Part shown: positions 1 to 8,491 of the stretch, piece after piece | Layout of the letters: each line of letters opens with the position of its first letter | How positions within the stretch are numbered: position 1 is the first letter of the stretch | Origin: Frateuria_A sp035943815 | GTDB lineage: Bacteria > Pseudomonadota > Gammaproteobacteria > Xanthomonadales > Rhodanobacteraceae | NCBI RefSeq assembly: GCF_035943815.1 | Contig: NZ_DASZBU010000014.1 | Location: 62,001-126,000 of the forward strand | Reading direction: 5' to 3' | DNA length: 64,000 bases | Notes under the pieces: model-generated | Told to the model about the DNA's origin: nothing | Database searches by the model: none | The model's input: the letters and a program-made list of their open reading frames with translations, nothing else | Program-made: the position numbers and the translations under genes

Positions 1-1173
1 AGTTGTCCGCGTTGATCAACTCGTTGACCACCGCATGGGTGCGCTCGTAGAACTCGTTCTTGTCGATGTCGGCGGTGGCCAGCTGCGCCAGGTGGAACAG
101 CGCCGCCTGCAGACGCTCGGCGCGCTGGCGTTCCAGCACCTCCTGCTGCAGGCCGCGGTTGGCCGCCGCCAGTTCCTGCGTGCGGAGGCGCACGCGCCCT
201 TCCAGTTCGGCCTTGCTCTGCTTGCGTTCGAGCGCGGTCAGCACGTGGCTGCCGACGAACTCCAGCAGGGCGCGGTCCTCCTCGGAAAAGCCGATACCGG
301 GACGGTAGCTCTGCACCACCAGCGCGCCATGCACCTGGCCGTCGCGCAGCATGGGCACGCCCAGCCAGTCGACGCTGTCCGGCCCGGACGGCGAGAACGT
401 GCCGGTGACCTTGCGGCTGATCTCTTCCAGGCTGCCCATCAGCGCCTTGCCACCGGTGAGCAGGTGCCAGGTGAGCGAATTGCGCAGGCTAGCCAGCGGC
501 ACGTCGTGACTGGTATCGGGTGCGTCGGTGTCCTCCACGTCGACGTAGTAGAGGAAGCGCATGGTGCCGTGCTGGGGGTCGCTGCGTACGATGAAGAAGT
601 TCTCGGCGTACATCAGCGAGCTGATGATGCCGTGGATGCCGCGCAACATCTCCGGCATGTCCAGTTCGGAACCGGCCAGGTCGGCGATGGCGAACAGGGC
701 GCGCTGCAGCGCCTCGGAGCGCGCCAGCTGCTTGTGCGAGTCCTGCAGGTCGGTCAGTTGCAGCACTCGTTGCAGGTGCTGGCTGGCCAGTTCGAGGAAC
801 GGTTCCAGCGATGCCATCAGCGGTTCGGCCTTCTGACCCTCCTTGAGCGCCAGCAGCAGCATTGCGCGCTGTTGCGGCAGCAGGCGGATCGCCAGGTGGC
901 AGCCGATGGTCACGAAGGGAGCGGTGGATGCCTCCAGCATCGTGCGTGCGTGCGCTACCTGCTCGGTATCGGGAGGGGGGCCGCTCGCGCTGCAAGCAAA
1001 CGGCATGCCCGAGCCGATCCAGGTGACGGCCGCGTCGGCGCAACCCTGCGCGCGCGCGAAGGCCGCGATGGTCGCGCCCACCGTCACCGGCGTGGCGGCG
1101 GCGACCAGTCGCCTGAGCCAGGCCAGCTGCCCGGTTTCCGCCGCTGGCGACGGCGTGTCGCGTGAAACGTTCA
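1..1173 (-). CDS. GAF-domain sensor/signalling protein, 3' part outside the window
   Basis: A reading frame of 391 codons starts at the ATG ending at 1173, preceded by a GAGG ribosome site, and runs off the left edge, so the output domain is not visible. Residues about 157-318 have the look of a GAF domain (FAIADLAGSELDMPEML at its start, then the strand-rich segment ending WLGVPMLRDGQVHGALVVQS). A coiled coil follows at about 318-355 (RTQELAAANRGLQQEVLERQ), and a second GAF begins at about 356. The first 140 residues may be a diverged GAF. In Xanthomonadales such N-termini commonly precede GGDEF/EAL or histidine kinase modules; which one applies here is unknown. It is transcribed divergently from dinG. 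Confidence 0.75.
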
Positions 1174-1372
1174 TGCGAGCCATCCTCGCCGGTTCGGTGG
1201 CCCGGACCCGCAGGCATGCGGGTCCAAGCCATGCCCCCTTATGCAACTACTGTAATGTCCTCGCGCGCAAGTCATCATCGGCTATCACCGGATCGGCCGC
1301 CACGACCATATCTTGAGCCGTGTCTCGAGCTTGCGAGGGGCGCTGCAGCACGCGCCCGGCTAGAATCGGGCG

Positions 1373-3469
1373 ATGCTCACCGACCCCACCAAGGACGCGA
1401 TCCGCGCCGCCTACGCGCGCCTGAAGGAAGGCTTGCCCGGCTTCCGCCCACGCGCCGCGCAGGGGCGGATGATCGCCGAGGTGGCCAAGGCGCTGGCCAG
1501 CGAGGGCGGCGCCGCGGCGATCGAGGCGCCGACCGGCACCGGCAAGTCGATGGCCTACCTGATCGCGGGCATGGAAGTGGCCCGCGCACAGAAGAAGAAG
1601 CTGCTGATCGCCACCGCCACCGTGGCGCTGCAGGAGCAATTGGTCGAGCGCGACATCCCGCTGTACCTGAAACTTGTCGGGTACCAGGCCAAGGTCGCGC
1701 TGGCCAAGGGCCGCGGCCGCTACCTGTGCCCGCGCAACCTGGCGATGGCCCGCCAGAGCATGGGCGCCGAGGCCAGCCAGCTGGGCCTGGGTTTCGATGC
1801 CGACCTCGCGCTGTGGTCCAAGCCACCGGCCGAGCGCGACAAGCAGGCGCTGTCCAAGCTCGCCGGCGCCTTCGAGCGCGGCGAGTGGAGCGGCGACATG
1901 GATGCCGCGCCCGAGCCGGTCGGCGACGTGCTTCGCCCGATGCTGACCACCAGCGCCGGCGGCTGCACCTCTCGCAAGTGCATCCACTTCATGAACTGCC
2001 CGTTCTTCGCCGCGCGCCGCGCGGTAGCCGACGCCGAGCTGATCGTCGCCAACCAGGACCTGGTGCTGGCCGACCTCACCATGCCCGGCGAGGACGAGGG
2101 CTGGGGCGGCGTGATCCTGCCCAAGCCGGCCGAGACGCTGTACGTGTTCGACGAGGCGCATCACGTGCCGGCCAAGGCGATCGACCGCGGCGCCGCCGAG
2201 GTGTACATGGGCGCCAGCGTGCGCCAGCTGAGCCGCCTGGCGCGCCAGGTGCACGCGGCCTATTCGCTCACCGACAAGGAGTCGCTGGGCAAGCTGACTC
2301 TCGATGCGGGCGACACCAAGCTGCAGGAGTTGAGCGACGGCCTGGAGGAATTGGAAAAGGCGATCCGCCTGGCCTGGCTGCCCGACCCGGGCGAGAACGA
2401 GCCGATGTACCGCGGCTCGCTCGGCCAGCTGCCGGAAGACTGGGTGATGCAGGCACAGGCGCTGCATGCGCAGACTGCCGAGATCCAGCGCTGGCTCACC
2501 GCCGTGCGCCGCGCCGTGGTCGAGATGACCGACGGCGGCCCGACCCAGGAGGCGCTGGCGCGCGAGCTCGGCATGGCACTGGAGCGGCTGGACCGGCAGG
2601 AACGCACCTGGCGCGCATGGTCCGACGAGGATGCCGAGCATGCGCCGCCGCTGGCACGCTGGGTCACCCTGGCCGGCGACCAGCAACTGGTCTGCCATGC
2701 CTCGTCCGTCTCCGCCGGGGGCCTGCTGCGCCACGTGCTGTGGAACAACGCCAGCGGCGTGGTGCTGACCTCGGCCACGCTGAGCGCCGGCGGCAACTTC
2801 CGCGGCTACGCCGATGCGGTGGGCCTGCCGGACCAGGCGGTCACGCTGAGCCTGCCCTCGCCGTTCGATCTCGCGCGCCAGGCGCGGCTGGAAGTCCCCG
2901 CTCTCGATGCGCTGCCCGACGCGCGCGAGGAGCACGCCCAGGCGATCTGCGACTGGCTGGCCGGGCACCTGGACTGGGGCGCCGGCAACCTGGTGCTGTT
3001 CACCTCGCGAGCCAAGCTCGACCGGGTGCTGCAGCGCCTGCCGATCGACAAGGTGCGCAAGGTGCGCGCGCAGGGCTCGTTGGGCAAGGCGCAACTGATC
3101 GCCGAACACGTCGCTGACATCGAAGCCGGCAAGGGCAGCACGCTGTTCGGCCTGGCCAGCTTCGGCGAGGGCCTGGACCTGCCCGGCAAGTTGTGCGAGA
3201 CGGTGGTGATCACCCAGCTCCCGTTCGCCGTGCCGACCGATCCGGTCGGCGCCACCTATGCCGAGTGGCTGGAATCGCGCGGGCGCAATCCGTTCCTGGA
3301 AGTGAGCATTCCGGAGGCCACGCGCCTGCTGACCCAGTACTGCGGCCGCCTGATCCGCAGCGAGGCCGACCGTGGGCGCATCGTGCTGCTGGACCGCCGC
3401 GTGGTCACCAAGCGCTACGGCGCCGGCATGCTGCGCGCGCTGCCGCCGTTCGAGCGGGTGATCACCTGA
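1373..3469 (+). CDS. dinG: ATP-dependent DNA helicase DinG
   Basis: Superfamily 2, XPD-like 5'-3' DNA helicase that resolves R-loops and damaged replication intermediates. The 698-residue product has Walker A at 51-59 (EAPTGTGKS) and a DEAHH box at about 260. Four cysteines near residues 119, 198, 203 and 209 (CTSRKCIHFMNC is the cluster of three) match the iron-sulfur cluster site of DinG/XPD proteins. C-terminal helicase motifs are present (TSATLS, SFGEGLDLPG, YCGRLIRSEADRG). Length is typical. A TAGAAT box lies about 12 bases before the ATG, suggesting a very short leader. It is a stand-alone gene divergent from the GAF protein. Confidence 0.95.
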   Translation: MLTDPTKDAIRAAYARLKEGLPGFRPRAAQGRMIAEVAKALASEGGAAAIEAPTGTGKSMAYLIAGMEVARAQKKKLLIATATVALQEQLVERDIPLYLKLVGYQAKVALAKGRGRYLCPRNLAMARQSMGAEASQLGLGFDADLALWSKPPAERDKQALSKLAGAFERGEWSGDMDAAPEPVGDVLRPMLTTSAGGCTSRKCIHFMNCPFFAARRAVADAELIVANQDLVLADLTMPGEDEGWGGVILPKPAETLYVFDEAHHVPAKAIDRGAAEVYMGASVRQLSRLARQVHAAYSLTDKESLGKLTLDAGDTKLQELSDGLEELEKAIRLAWLPDPGENEPMYRGSLGQLPEDWVMQAQALHAQTAEIQRWLTAVRRAVVEMTDGGPTQEALARELGMALERLDRQERTWRAWSDEDAEHAPPLARWVTLAGDQQLVCHASSVSAGGLLRHVLWNNASGVVLTSATLSAGGNFRGYADAVGLPDQAVTLSLPSPFDLARQARLEVPALDALPDAREEHAQAICDWLAGHLDWGAGNLVLFTSRAKLDRVLQRLPIDKVRKVRAQGSLGKAQLIAEHVADIEAGKGSTLFGLASFGEGLDLPGKLCETVVITQLPFAVPTDPVGATYAEWLESRGRNPFLEVSIPEATRLLTQYCGRLIRSEADRGRIVLLDRRVVTKRYGAGMLRALPPFERVIT

Positions 3470-3613
3470 GGCCACCGGCTCGCACGCGGGGAAGACTCGC
3501 CGCCGCGCAGCCTCGTGAGAGGCCTTCCCCCGCTTGCCGGGAGAAGAATCGACTGCGCTCATGGGTAATCGAAATCACCCCTACAATCCCGCCGCTCCCG
3601 CCAGCAAACCACC

Positions 3614-4174
3614 ATGCCGATCCTGCACCTGCACGACTGCCCCGCCCAGCCCTGGAAGAATGGCCTGGGCCGCACGCGCGAGCTCGCCGTCGAGCCGCCG
3701 GGGGCCGGCATGGAGGATTTCCTCTGGCGCGCCAGCATCGCGGAGGTGGACAGCGCCGCGCCGTTCTCCGCCTTTCCCGGCGTCGACCGCAGCATCGTGC
3801 TGCTCGAAGGGGAGGGCTTCCGCATGCAACTGGATGACGGGCGCGGCCACGACCTGACCGAGCCATTCGCGCCCTTCGATTTCCGTGGCGAGGCGAAGGT
3901 GACCGTGGCGCTGGCCGGCGGCCCCACCCGCGACTTCAACCTGATGACGCGACGCGGTCGCGCGCGCGGCCGGCTCACGGTGTGGCGCACGCCGGCGGAT
4001 GCGACGATCCACCCGGACACGGTGCTGGTCTACCTCGCCCGCGGCACGCTCGTGCTGGATGGCCGCACGCTGCAGGAAGGCGACATCTGGCGGCGGCAGA
4101 ACGAGACCCCCTCGCGCATCCTGCTGGCGCCGCAGGGCGTGGCGCTCGCCGTGCAGGTGCACCGCCTGGACTGA
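3614..4174 (+). CDS. HutD/Ves family cupin protein
   Basis: A 186-residue protein of the HutD family. The N-terminal WKNGLGRTRELA signature and the central segment FPGVDRSIVLLEGEGFRMQLD are characteristic. The fold is a double cupin. HutD proteins are associated with histidine utilisation, and Ves (YdjO) is a cold-related relative; the biochemical role is not firmly known. No hut genes are nearby, so a general metabolite-binding role is as likely as one in histidine breakdown. A TACAAT box about 20 bases before the ATG could be its -10 element. Confidence 0.85.
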   Translation: MPILHLHDCPAQPWKNGLGRTRELAVEPPGAGMEDFLWRASIAEVDSAAPFSAFPGVDRSIVLLEGEGFRMQLDDGRGHDLTEPFAPFDFRGEAKVTVALAGGPTRDFNLMTRRGRARGRLTVWRTPADATIHPDTVLVYLARGTLVLDGRTLQEGDIWRRQNETPSRILLAPQGVALAVQVHRLD

Positions 4175-4260
4175 AAGCACGCCAGCGGCCAAGCGAGCCC
4201 GTCACACGGGCCCGCCGCCTGCATCCTATGATCGGCCGCGGGCCCTCACGGAGAAACGCG

Positions 4261-4848
4261 ATGCAGATCCTGATCTTCGGCCTGTTCGCCTTCTGCGGCG
4301 TGCACCTTGTGCGCCTGCTCGCGCCGCGCTGGCGCGAGCGGCAGATCGCGCATTTCGGCGAGAGGCCGTGGAAGGGACTGTTCGCGCTGGTCGCACTGGC
4401 CGGCCTGGTGATGATCTGCTGGGGCTTCGGGCTGGCCCGGCAGCTGCCGCTGGTGCTGTATGCGCCGCCGGCCTCGCTGCGCCACCTCACCGCGCTGTTC
4501 ACGCTGGTGGCCTTCGTACTGGTGGCGGCCGCGTACGTGCCGCGCAACCACATCAAGGCCGCGCTGGGGCAACCAATGCTGTTGGGTGTGGTGGTGTGGG
4601 CCTCCGGGCACCTGTTGTCCAACGGCATGCTGCACGACGCGGTGCTGTTCGGTGCCTTCCTGTCCTGGGCACTGCTGATGGCCCTCGCCCTGCAGCAACG
4701 CGACCGACTGGCCGGCGTGCGTGCTGCACCGGGCACGCTGCGCGGCGATGGGATCGCGCTGGTGGTCGGCACCGTCGCCTGGGCGGTGTTCGCGTTCTGG
4801 CTGCACGGCTGGCTGATCGGCGTCGATCCGATGGCAGGCATGCACTAG
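4261..4848 (+). CDS. NnrU family membrane protein
   Basis: A 195-residue polytopic protein. The start at 4261 is chosen because GGAGAAACGCG immediately precedes it and the product then opens directly with a membrane segment (MQILIFGLFAFCGVHLVRLL). About five to six hydrophobic helices follow. The motif VRLLAPRWRERQIAHFGERPWKG and the later YVPRNHIKAALGQPMLLGV are typical of NnrU/MAPEG-like proteins linked to nitric oxide metabolism in denitrifiers. No denitrification gene is in the window, so a link to nitrogen oxides is family knowledge rather than context. Confidence 0.85.
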   Translation: MQILIFGLFAFCGVHLVRLLAPRWRERQIAHFGERPWKGLFALVALAGLVMICWGFGLARQLPLVLYAPPASLRHLTALFTLVAFVLVAAAYVPRNHIKAALGQPMLLGVVVWASGHLLSNGMLHDAVLFGAFLSWALLMALALQQRDRLAGVRAAPGTLRGDGIALVVGTVAWAVFAFWLHGWLIGVDPMAGMH

Positions 4849-4947
4849 CGAGCCTTCGAAAGGCAATACGCGGGTGCCGGGAGGCATCTACGCGATGCCC
4901 CCGTGGCGCGCTAGAGTCGCAGCATTTCCACTGCCCGAGGAATGGTC

Positions 4948-5145
4948 ATGGTCGGTTTCCTGCTCTGGCTTCTGCTGCTCGTGTTCTGCTGGCCGCTCGC
5001 GCTGCTGGCCTTGGTGCTCTACCCGATCGTGTGGCTGGCCTCGCTGCCGTTCCGGCTGGTCGGCATCACGCTGCACGCCGTGTTCGCCTTCCTCGCCGCA
5101 TTGCTGTTGCTTCCGGCGCGCGTGCTGCGCGGCCGCCCCGCCTGA
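4948..5145 (+). CDS. Small hydrophobic membrane protein, function unknown
   Basis: A 65-residue peptide (67 if the ATG at 4942 is used). GAGGAATGGTC before 4948 supports the internal start. It is almost entirely hydrophobic, with two membrane helices (FLLWLLLLVFCWPLALLALVL and TLHAVFAFLAALLLLPARVL) joined by an SLPFRLVG turn, and ends in a basic RGRPA tail. I do not recognise the family. Two small inverted repeats (CATGCC/GGCATG, then GTGCGG/CGCAC) follow the stop codon. Confidence 0.6.
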   Translation: MVGFLLWLLLLVFCWPLALLALVLYPIVWLASLPFRLVGITLHAVFAFLAALLLLPARVLRGRPA

Positions 5146-5288
5146 GCATGCCTTGGCATGGTGCGGACCCGCACTTGAGGCAGGGTTGAGCGGCACGTGT
5201 GCCGCCTGGGCCGAGTGCACGCGCATTTGCAATTTTTTCGCGACGCGGCAGGATGGGCTTGCTGTCTTGCTGCGGACTTCCTTACCAC

Positions 5289-5687
5289 GTGCGCGCCGTC
5301 GACACCCTCACGCCCTGCCCTTGCGGCAATGCCAGCGGTTACGCGCGCTGCTGCGGTCCGCTGCATGAAGGCAGGCCCGCCTCCTCGGCCGAGGCGTTGA
5401 TGCGCTCGCGCTACAGCGCCTACGTGCTCAAGCGCGAGGATTACCTGCTAGCCACCTGGCATCCGAGCACGCGGCCGGCTCACCTGAAACTGGCCACGCA
5501 ACAACCGGCGCCGAGCTGGCTGGGACTATCGGTCAAGCGCCACGAGGACGGCGCTACCGAGTCGGTAGTGGAGTTCGTCGCTCGCTTGCGCTACGGCGGC
5601 GGGCGCGCGCAGCGGCTGCACGAGGTCAGCCGCTTCCGGCGCGATGACGGGCGCTGGTACTACCTCGACGGCGAGATTCTCACCTAG
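5289..5687 (+). CDS. YchJ family (UPF0225) SEC-C zinc-binding protein
   Basis: The segment CPCGNASGYARCCGPLHEG is the SEC-C metal motif of YchJ, followed by LMRSRYSAYVLKREDYLLATWHP and the WYYLDGE ending of the central NTF2-like fold. The GTG at 5289 is chosen as start because it puts the cysteine motif a few residues from the N-terminus as in E. coli; an upstream ATG at 5199 in the same frame gives an implausible basic leader. The E. coli protein has a second SEC-C motif at its C-terminus, which is absent here. Function of the family is unknown; SEC-C motifs bind zinc and often contact ribosomes or SecB. Confidence 0.85.
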   Translation: MRAVDTLTPCPCGNASGYARCCGPLHEGRPASSAEALMRSRYSAYVLKREDYLLATWHPSTRPAHLKLATQQPAPSWLGLSVKRHEDGATESVVEFVARLRYGGGRAQRLHEVSRFRRDDGRWYYLDGEILT

Positions 5688-5756
5688 CGGCCACTGCAGC
5701 CTGCCCACGCCGGCTGCCCGGCACACCCGCCGACCGGTCGAATCCGCGCGCGAGAT

Positions 5757-7457
5757 TCAGAAGCCCGCGACACCAGCCTCGTGCAATCGATCCGCCAGCC
5801 GTTGCACTTCCGGATGATGGAAGAACGCCCGCAACTGCGCCGCCCGTCCCGGGCCAACGCCCGGTTCGCTCTCCCACGCGGCGGCATCGCGTCGCGACAG
5901 CGACCGCCAGTCGGGCAGCGAGGCCTTGCCTGCCGGCGGCATGCCGAGCGCGGCAAGCCAAGACGTGAAGGCTTTGCCGCGGCTGCGCGCGAAAGTCCGG
6001 GCCAGATGCGCGGCGCGCCCCGGCCCGATCCCCGGCACTACCGCCAACTGCGCGGGCGTCAGGTTCATCCAGTCGAGCAGGCCATGTACCAGTCCGGCAT
6101 CGATGAGGGCGCTCCATGTCGCCTCGCCGGCACCGTCCAGAGCCAGCCCCTGGCGCCCGCCCAGCCACACCAACCGCGCCAGGAACTGGCGTCGGCAACC
6201 GGCCTGCGGATGCCAGCAGTCCAGCCCGTCGCGTGCTTCCTCGTCCGGCATCGCCACCGCCGCGCGCTCGCGCGTGCGCCAGACCACCGCATCGAAGCGC
6301 GGGATGGTCAGGCCCGCCAACGACAGCGCGACCTGGTCGCCTGGCCGCACATCGAGGCGGCGCCAGTGTTCGATCGAGCCCACGCTCACGCGGCGCACCG
6401 TGCGGTCGTCCAGCACCACCGGCTCCAGTTCCAGCACCACGCTGATGCGGCCGCGCCGGCCACGGCGGAAGTCGACAGCGCGCACCGTGGCCAGCGCCTG
6501 TGCTGGCGGGTATTTCCACGCGACCGCCCAATCCGGCGGCGATGCGATCCATTGCGCCGCGGGCGGGCGACCGCCCTGGCGCAGGACGGTGCCGTCGGTG
6601 GCGAAGGGCAAGGCGCCGCGATACCAGCGATCGCGCCAGCGGCGCACCTCATCCAGGTCGCGCACAGGCTCGGTCAGCGCGGCGCTGGCGCCCAGGCCCA
6701 TGGCCGCAAGACCGGCCAAGCGGGCACGCATGTCGGGCGGGCCGCTCGGCCAGTCCCACACGAACAGGTCGATACGCTCGCCCACCCGCCCGTCGAACGG
6801 TTCGCGTGCCAGTGCACCGGCGACATCGGCGCGTGCACGCACGCCGCCGTCCTGCGCCTGCCGATGACCGGGCAGGCGCCACACCAGCTCACCCTGCAGC
6901 ACGACGCGAGCCGGTGCCTGCGGCAGTTGCTTTGGCACTGCCGCGATGCGCTGCACCTTGGCTGTCCAGTCCGAGCCGCGCACGCCGTCGCCGCGGCTCA
7001 CTGCCTGGCGCAGCCGGCCATCGACGTAGAGCAAGGTCACGGCCACGCCATCGGCCTTGGGTTGCACCCACAGGTCGCGCCCGCCGCGCGCGTCCATCCA
7101 GGCCTGCACGGCGGCAGCGTCGTACAGCTTGGCCAGACCGGTCTGCGCGACCGGCGCGCGCACCGGTCCGGTGGCATCGGCGAGGTGCGCGAGGGGTGCG
7201 GGTGCCTGTGCGGGAAAACAGACGAGCCAGCTTTCGTAGCGCTCCAGCGCCTGGTCGTAGATCGCATCGTCGACCGGCGAACGGCCATCCGTGCGGTAGG
7301 CATGGTTCCAGCCGTCGAGCTGGTCGTGCAGTGCGCGCAGCTCCTGGCTGGCGCGCTGGGCGTTCCATGCCGGACAAACGGCGTGGCACGGCGCCGCGAG
7401 CCAGAGTCCGGCCAGCAGCCCGCAAGGGTATCGCCATGGCTTGCGCATCGGTCGCAT
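5757..7457 (-). CDS. ligB: NAD-dependent DNA ligase LigB
   Basis: Second NAD+-dependent DNA ligase, about 566 residues as in E. coli LigB. The N-terminus has a signal-like hydrophobic stretch ending LAAPCHAVCPAWNAQ, the same arrangement as the E. coli protein. The adenylated lysine is in KADG near residue 134. An OB-fold region and helix-hairpin-helix repeats (VVPGIGPGRAAHLA, ESEPGVGPGRAAQLRAFF) follow, and the BRCT domain and four-cysteine zinc finger of LigA are absent, as expected for LigB. Start 7457 gives MRPMRKPW; 7448 (MRKPW) is equally possible. Its biological role beside LigA is poorly understood. Confidence 0.9.
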   Translation of the reverse strand: MRPMRKPWRYPCGLLAGLWLAAPCHAVCPAWNAQRASQELRALHDQLDGWNHAYRTDGRSPVDDAIYDQALERYESWLVCFPAQAPAPLAHLADATGPVRAPVAQTGLAKLYDAAAVQAWMDARGGRDLWVQPKADGVAVTLLYVDGRLRQAVSRGDGVRGSDWTAKVQRIAAVPKQLPQAPARVVLQGELVWRLPGHRQAQDGGVRARADVAGALAREPFDGRVGERIDLFVWDWPSGPPDMRARLAGLAAMGLGASAALTEPVRDLDEVRRWRDRWYRGALPFATDGTVLRQGGRPPAAQWIASPPDWAVAWKYPPAQALATVRAVDFRRGRRGRISVVLELEPVVLDDRTVRRVSVGSIEHWRRLDVRPGDQVALSLAGLTIPRFDAVVWRTRERAAVAMPDEEARDGLDCWHPQAGCRRQFLARLVWLGGRQGLALDGAGEATWSALIDAGLVHGLLDWMNLTPAQLAVVPGIGPGRAAHLARTFARSRGKAFTSWLAALGMPPAGKASLPDWRSLSRRDAAAWESEPGVGPGRAAQLRAFFHHPEVQRLADRLHEAGVAGF

Positions 7458-7601
7458 CCTGCGGTTGATCCTTCGGCCACGGTACGCGCCAGGCCGGACC
7501 GCCGCATGGGCGGGAGGCCCACCGGATGCGTAAGGCAACGGGGATGCGCCGCGTGCGCGTTCAGGCAGGCGTGGACACCGCCCGGCCAGCGACGACCCAC
7601 G

Positions 7602-8384
7602 CTACGGCGCGCGTGCGTGCTCGGACGGCGCCCATTGCAGCGAGGTCTCGCCCTCGGGGCGCCCGCCGGGACCAAAGCGGCGCTCGATGATGCGGCCGCC
7701 GCCGGCATGATCGATCGCCACCACGGTGCTCGCGCGGGTGCCGTAGGTCTCGCCGCGGATGAACGCGGCCGACAGATGGCGCTCGCGCTCGCGGCCGATG
7801 CCGGTGTCGGGCAGTTCCTCGTCGCTCGCAGGAAGCTCGTCGGCCAGGGCTTTGAACAGCACCGCGAAATCGTCCGGCGTGGCGTCCTCCAGCCAGGCTT
7901 GCAGGCGCGCCATCAGCCGGCGCGTCTTCGGCCAGGTCGTGTTGAAGTCGGCGTTGGAAAGACCGTGCACGCCAGGCGCCACCGGCTGCGCACTGGGTCC
8001 GGGCCTGTTGCCCAGGTAGAAGGCGGCTTGGTCGTCGAAGGTGAGCAGGTTGAAGGGCCGGTAACGGACCGCGAGCTGGTGCAGGGCACGCGCGTGCATG
8101 GGGGCATCCGACGTCGCGAGCAGCCAGTCGGTCACCAGCAGACCGCGCGAGAGGCCGTGTTGCGGATCGCGCGGGTCGCGCACGTTGGTCACCACGCCGC
8201 AGCGGCCCGACGAGTTCACGCCGAGCCAGGTGCCGCCGCCTTCCAGGTCGCGCCCGGCGATCAGCGGTAGGCCGTCCCAACGTGCAAGCGGGGCGCTCGC
8301 CCGCGCATGGAATTCGTCGCGGTTGCCCGCCAGCACCAGCCGCCAGCGCGGGTGCGACAGCCAGGCGAAGGCGATCAGGCACAT
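7602..8384 (-). CDS. NRDE family (TANGO2-like) protein
   Basis: 260 residues with the defining Asn-Arg-Asp-Glu motif (LVLAGNRDEFHARASAPL) near the N-terminus and MCLI at the very start, where Cys2 is the presumed N-terminal nucleophile after methionine removal. GTWLGVNSSGRCGVVTNVRDP and DRLLATSD-like segments complete the Ntn-hydrolase-type fold. The eukaryotic relative TANGO2 is linked to lipid or haem handling, but the bacterial role is not established. It is transcribed leftwards, downstream of a terminator for the TonB receptor gene. Confidence 0.85.
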   Translation of the reverse strand: MCLIAFAWLSHPRWRLVLAGNRDEFHARASAPLARWDGLPLIAGRDLEGGGTWLGVNSSGRCGVVTNVRDPRDPQHGLSRGLLVTDWLLATSDAPMHARALHQLAVRYRPFNLLTFDDQAAFYLGNRPGPSAQPVAPGVHGLSNADFNTTWPKTRRLMARLQAWLEDATPDDFAVLFKALADELPASDEELPDTGIGRERERHLSAAFIRGETYGTRASTVVAIDHAGGGRIIERRFGPGGRPEGETSLQWAPSEHARAP

Positions 8385-8402
8385 GGCGTTCCTATCGACG
8401 GC

Positions 8403-8435
8403 AAAAAAAAGCGCGCGCCGAACATCGACGCACGC
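8403..8435 (-). terminator. Intrinsic terminator after the 927-residue TonB receptor gene
   Basis: Read leftwards, a 7-bp stem (GCGTGCG with CGCGCGC, one G-U pair) is followed directly by eight U residues (A-run 8403-8410 on the plus strand). It lies between the receptor stop at 8492 and the NRDE gene start at 8384. Confidence 0.75.
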
Positions 8436-8452
8436 ACGGCATGATGCCAGAG

Positions 8453-8485
8453 CACCTCGCCCGCGACGGTGCCGCGGGCGAGGTG
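8453..8485 (-). repeat. Perfect 13-bp inverted repeat just after the receptor stop codon
   Basis: CACCTCGCCCGCG at 8453-8465 pairs perfectly with 8473-8485 around a 7-base loop. It starts 7 bases beyond the stop codon of the TonB receptor gene and has no U-run of its own. It probably protects the mRNA 3' end or works together with the terminator at 8403-8435. Confidence 0.7.
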
Positions 8486-8491
8486 GCTGTC

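Noticed and set aside
5217..5245. A T-run (ATTTTTTCG) before the YchJ gene as an intrinsic terminator
   Set aside because: There is no stable stem directly before the T-run; only a weak TGCA/TGCA match is possible.
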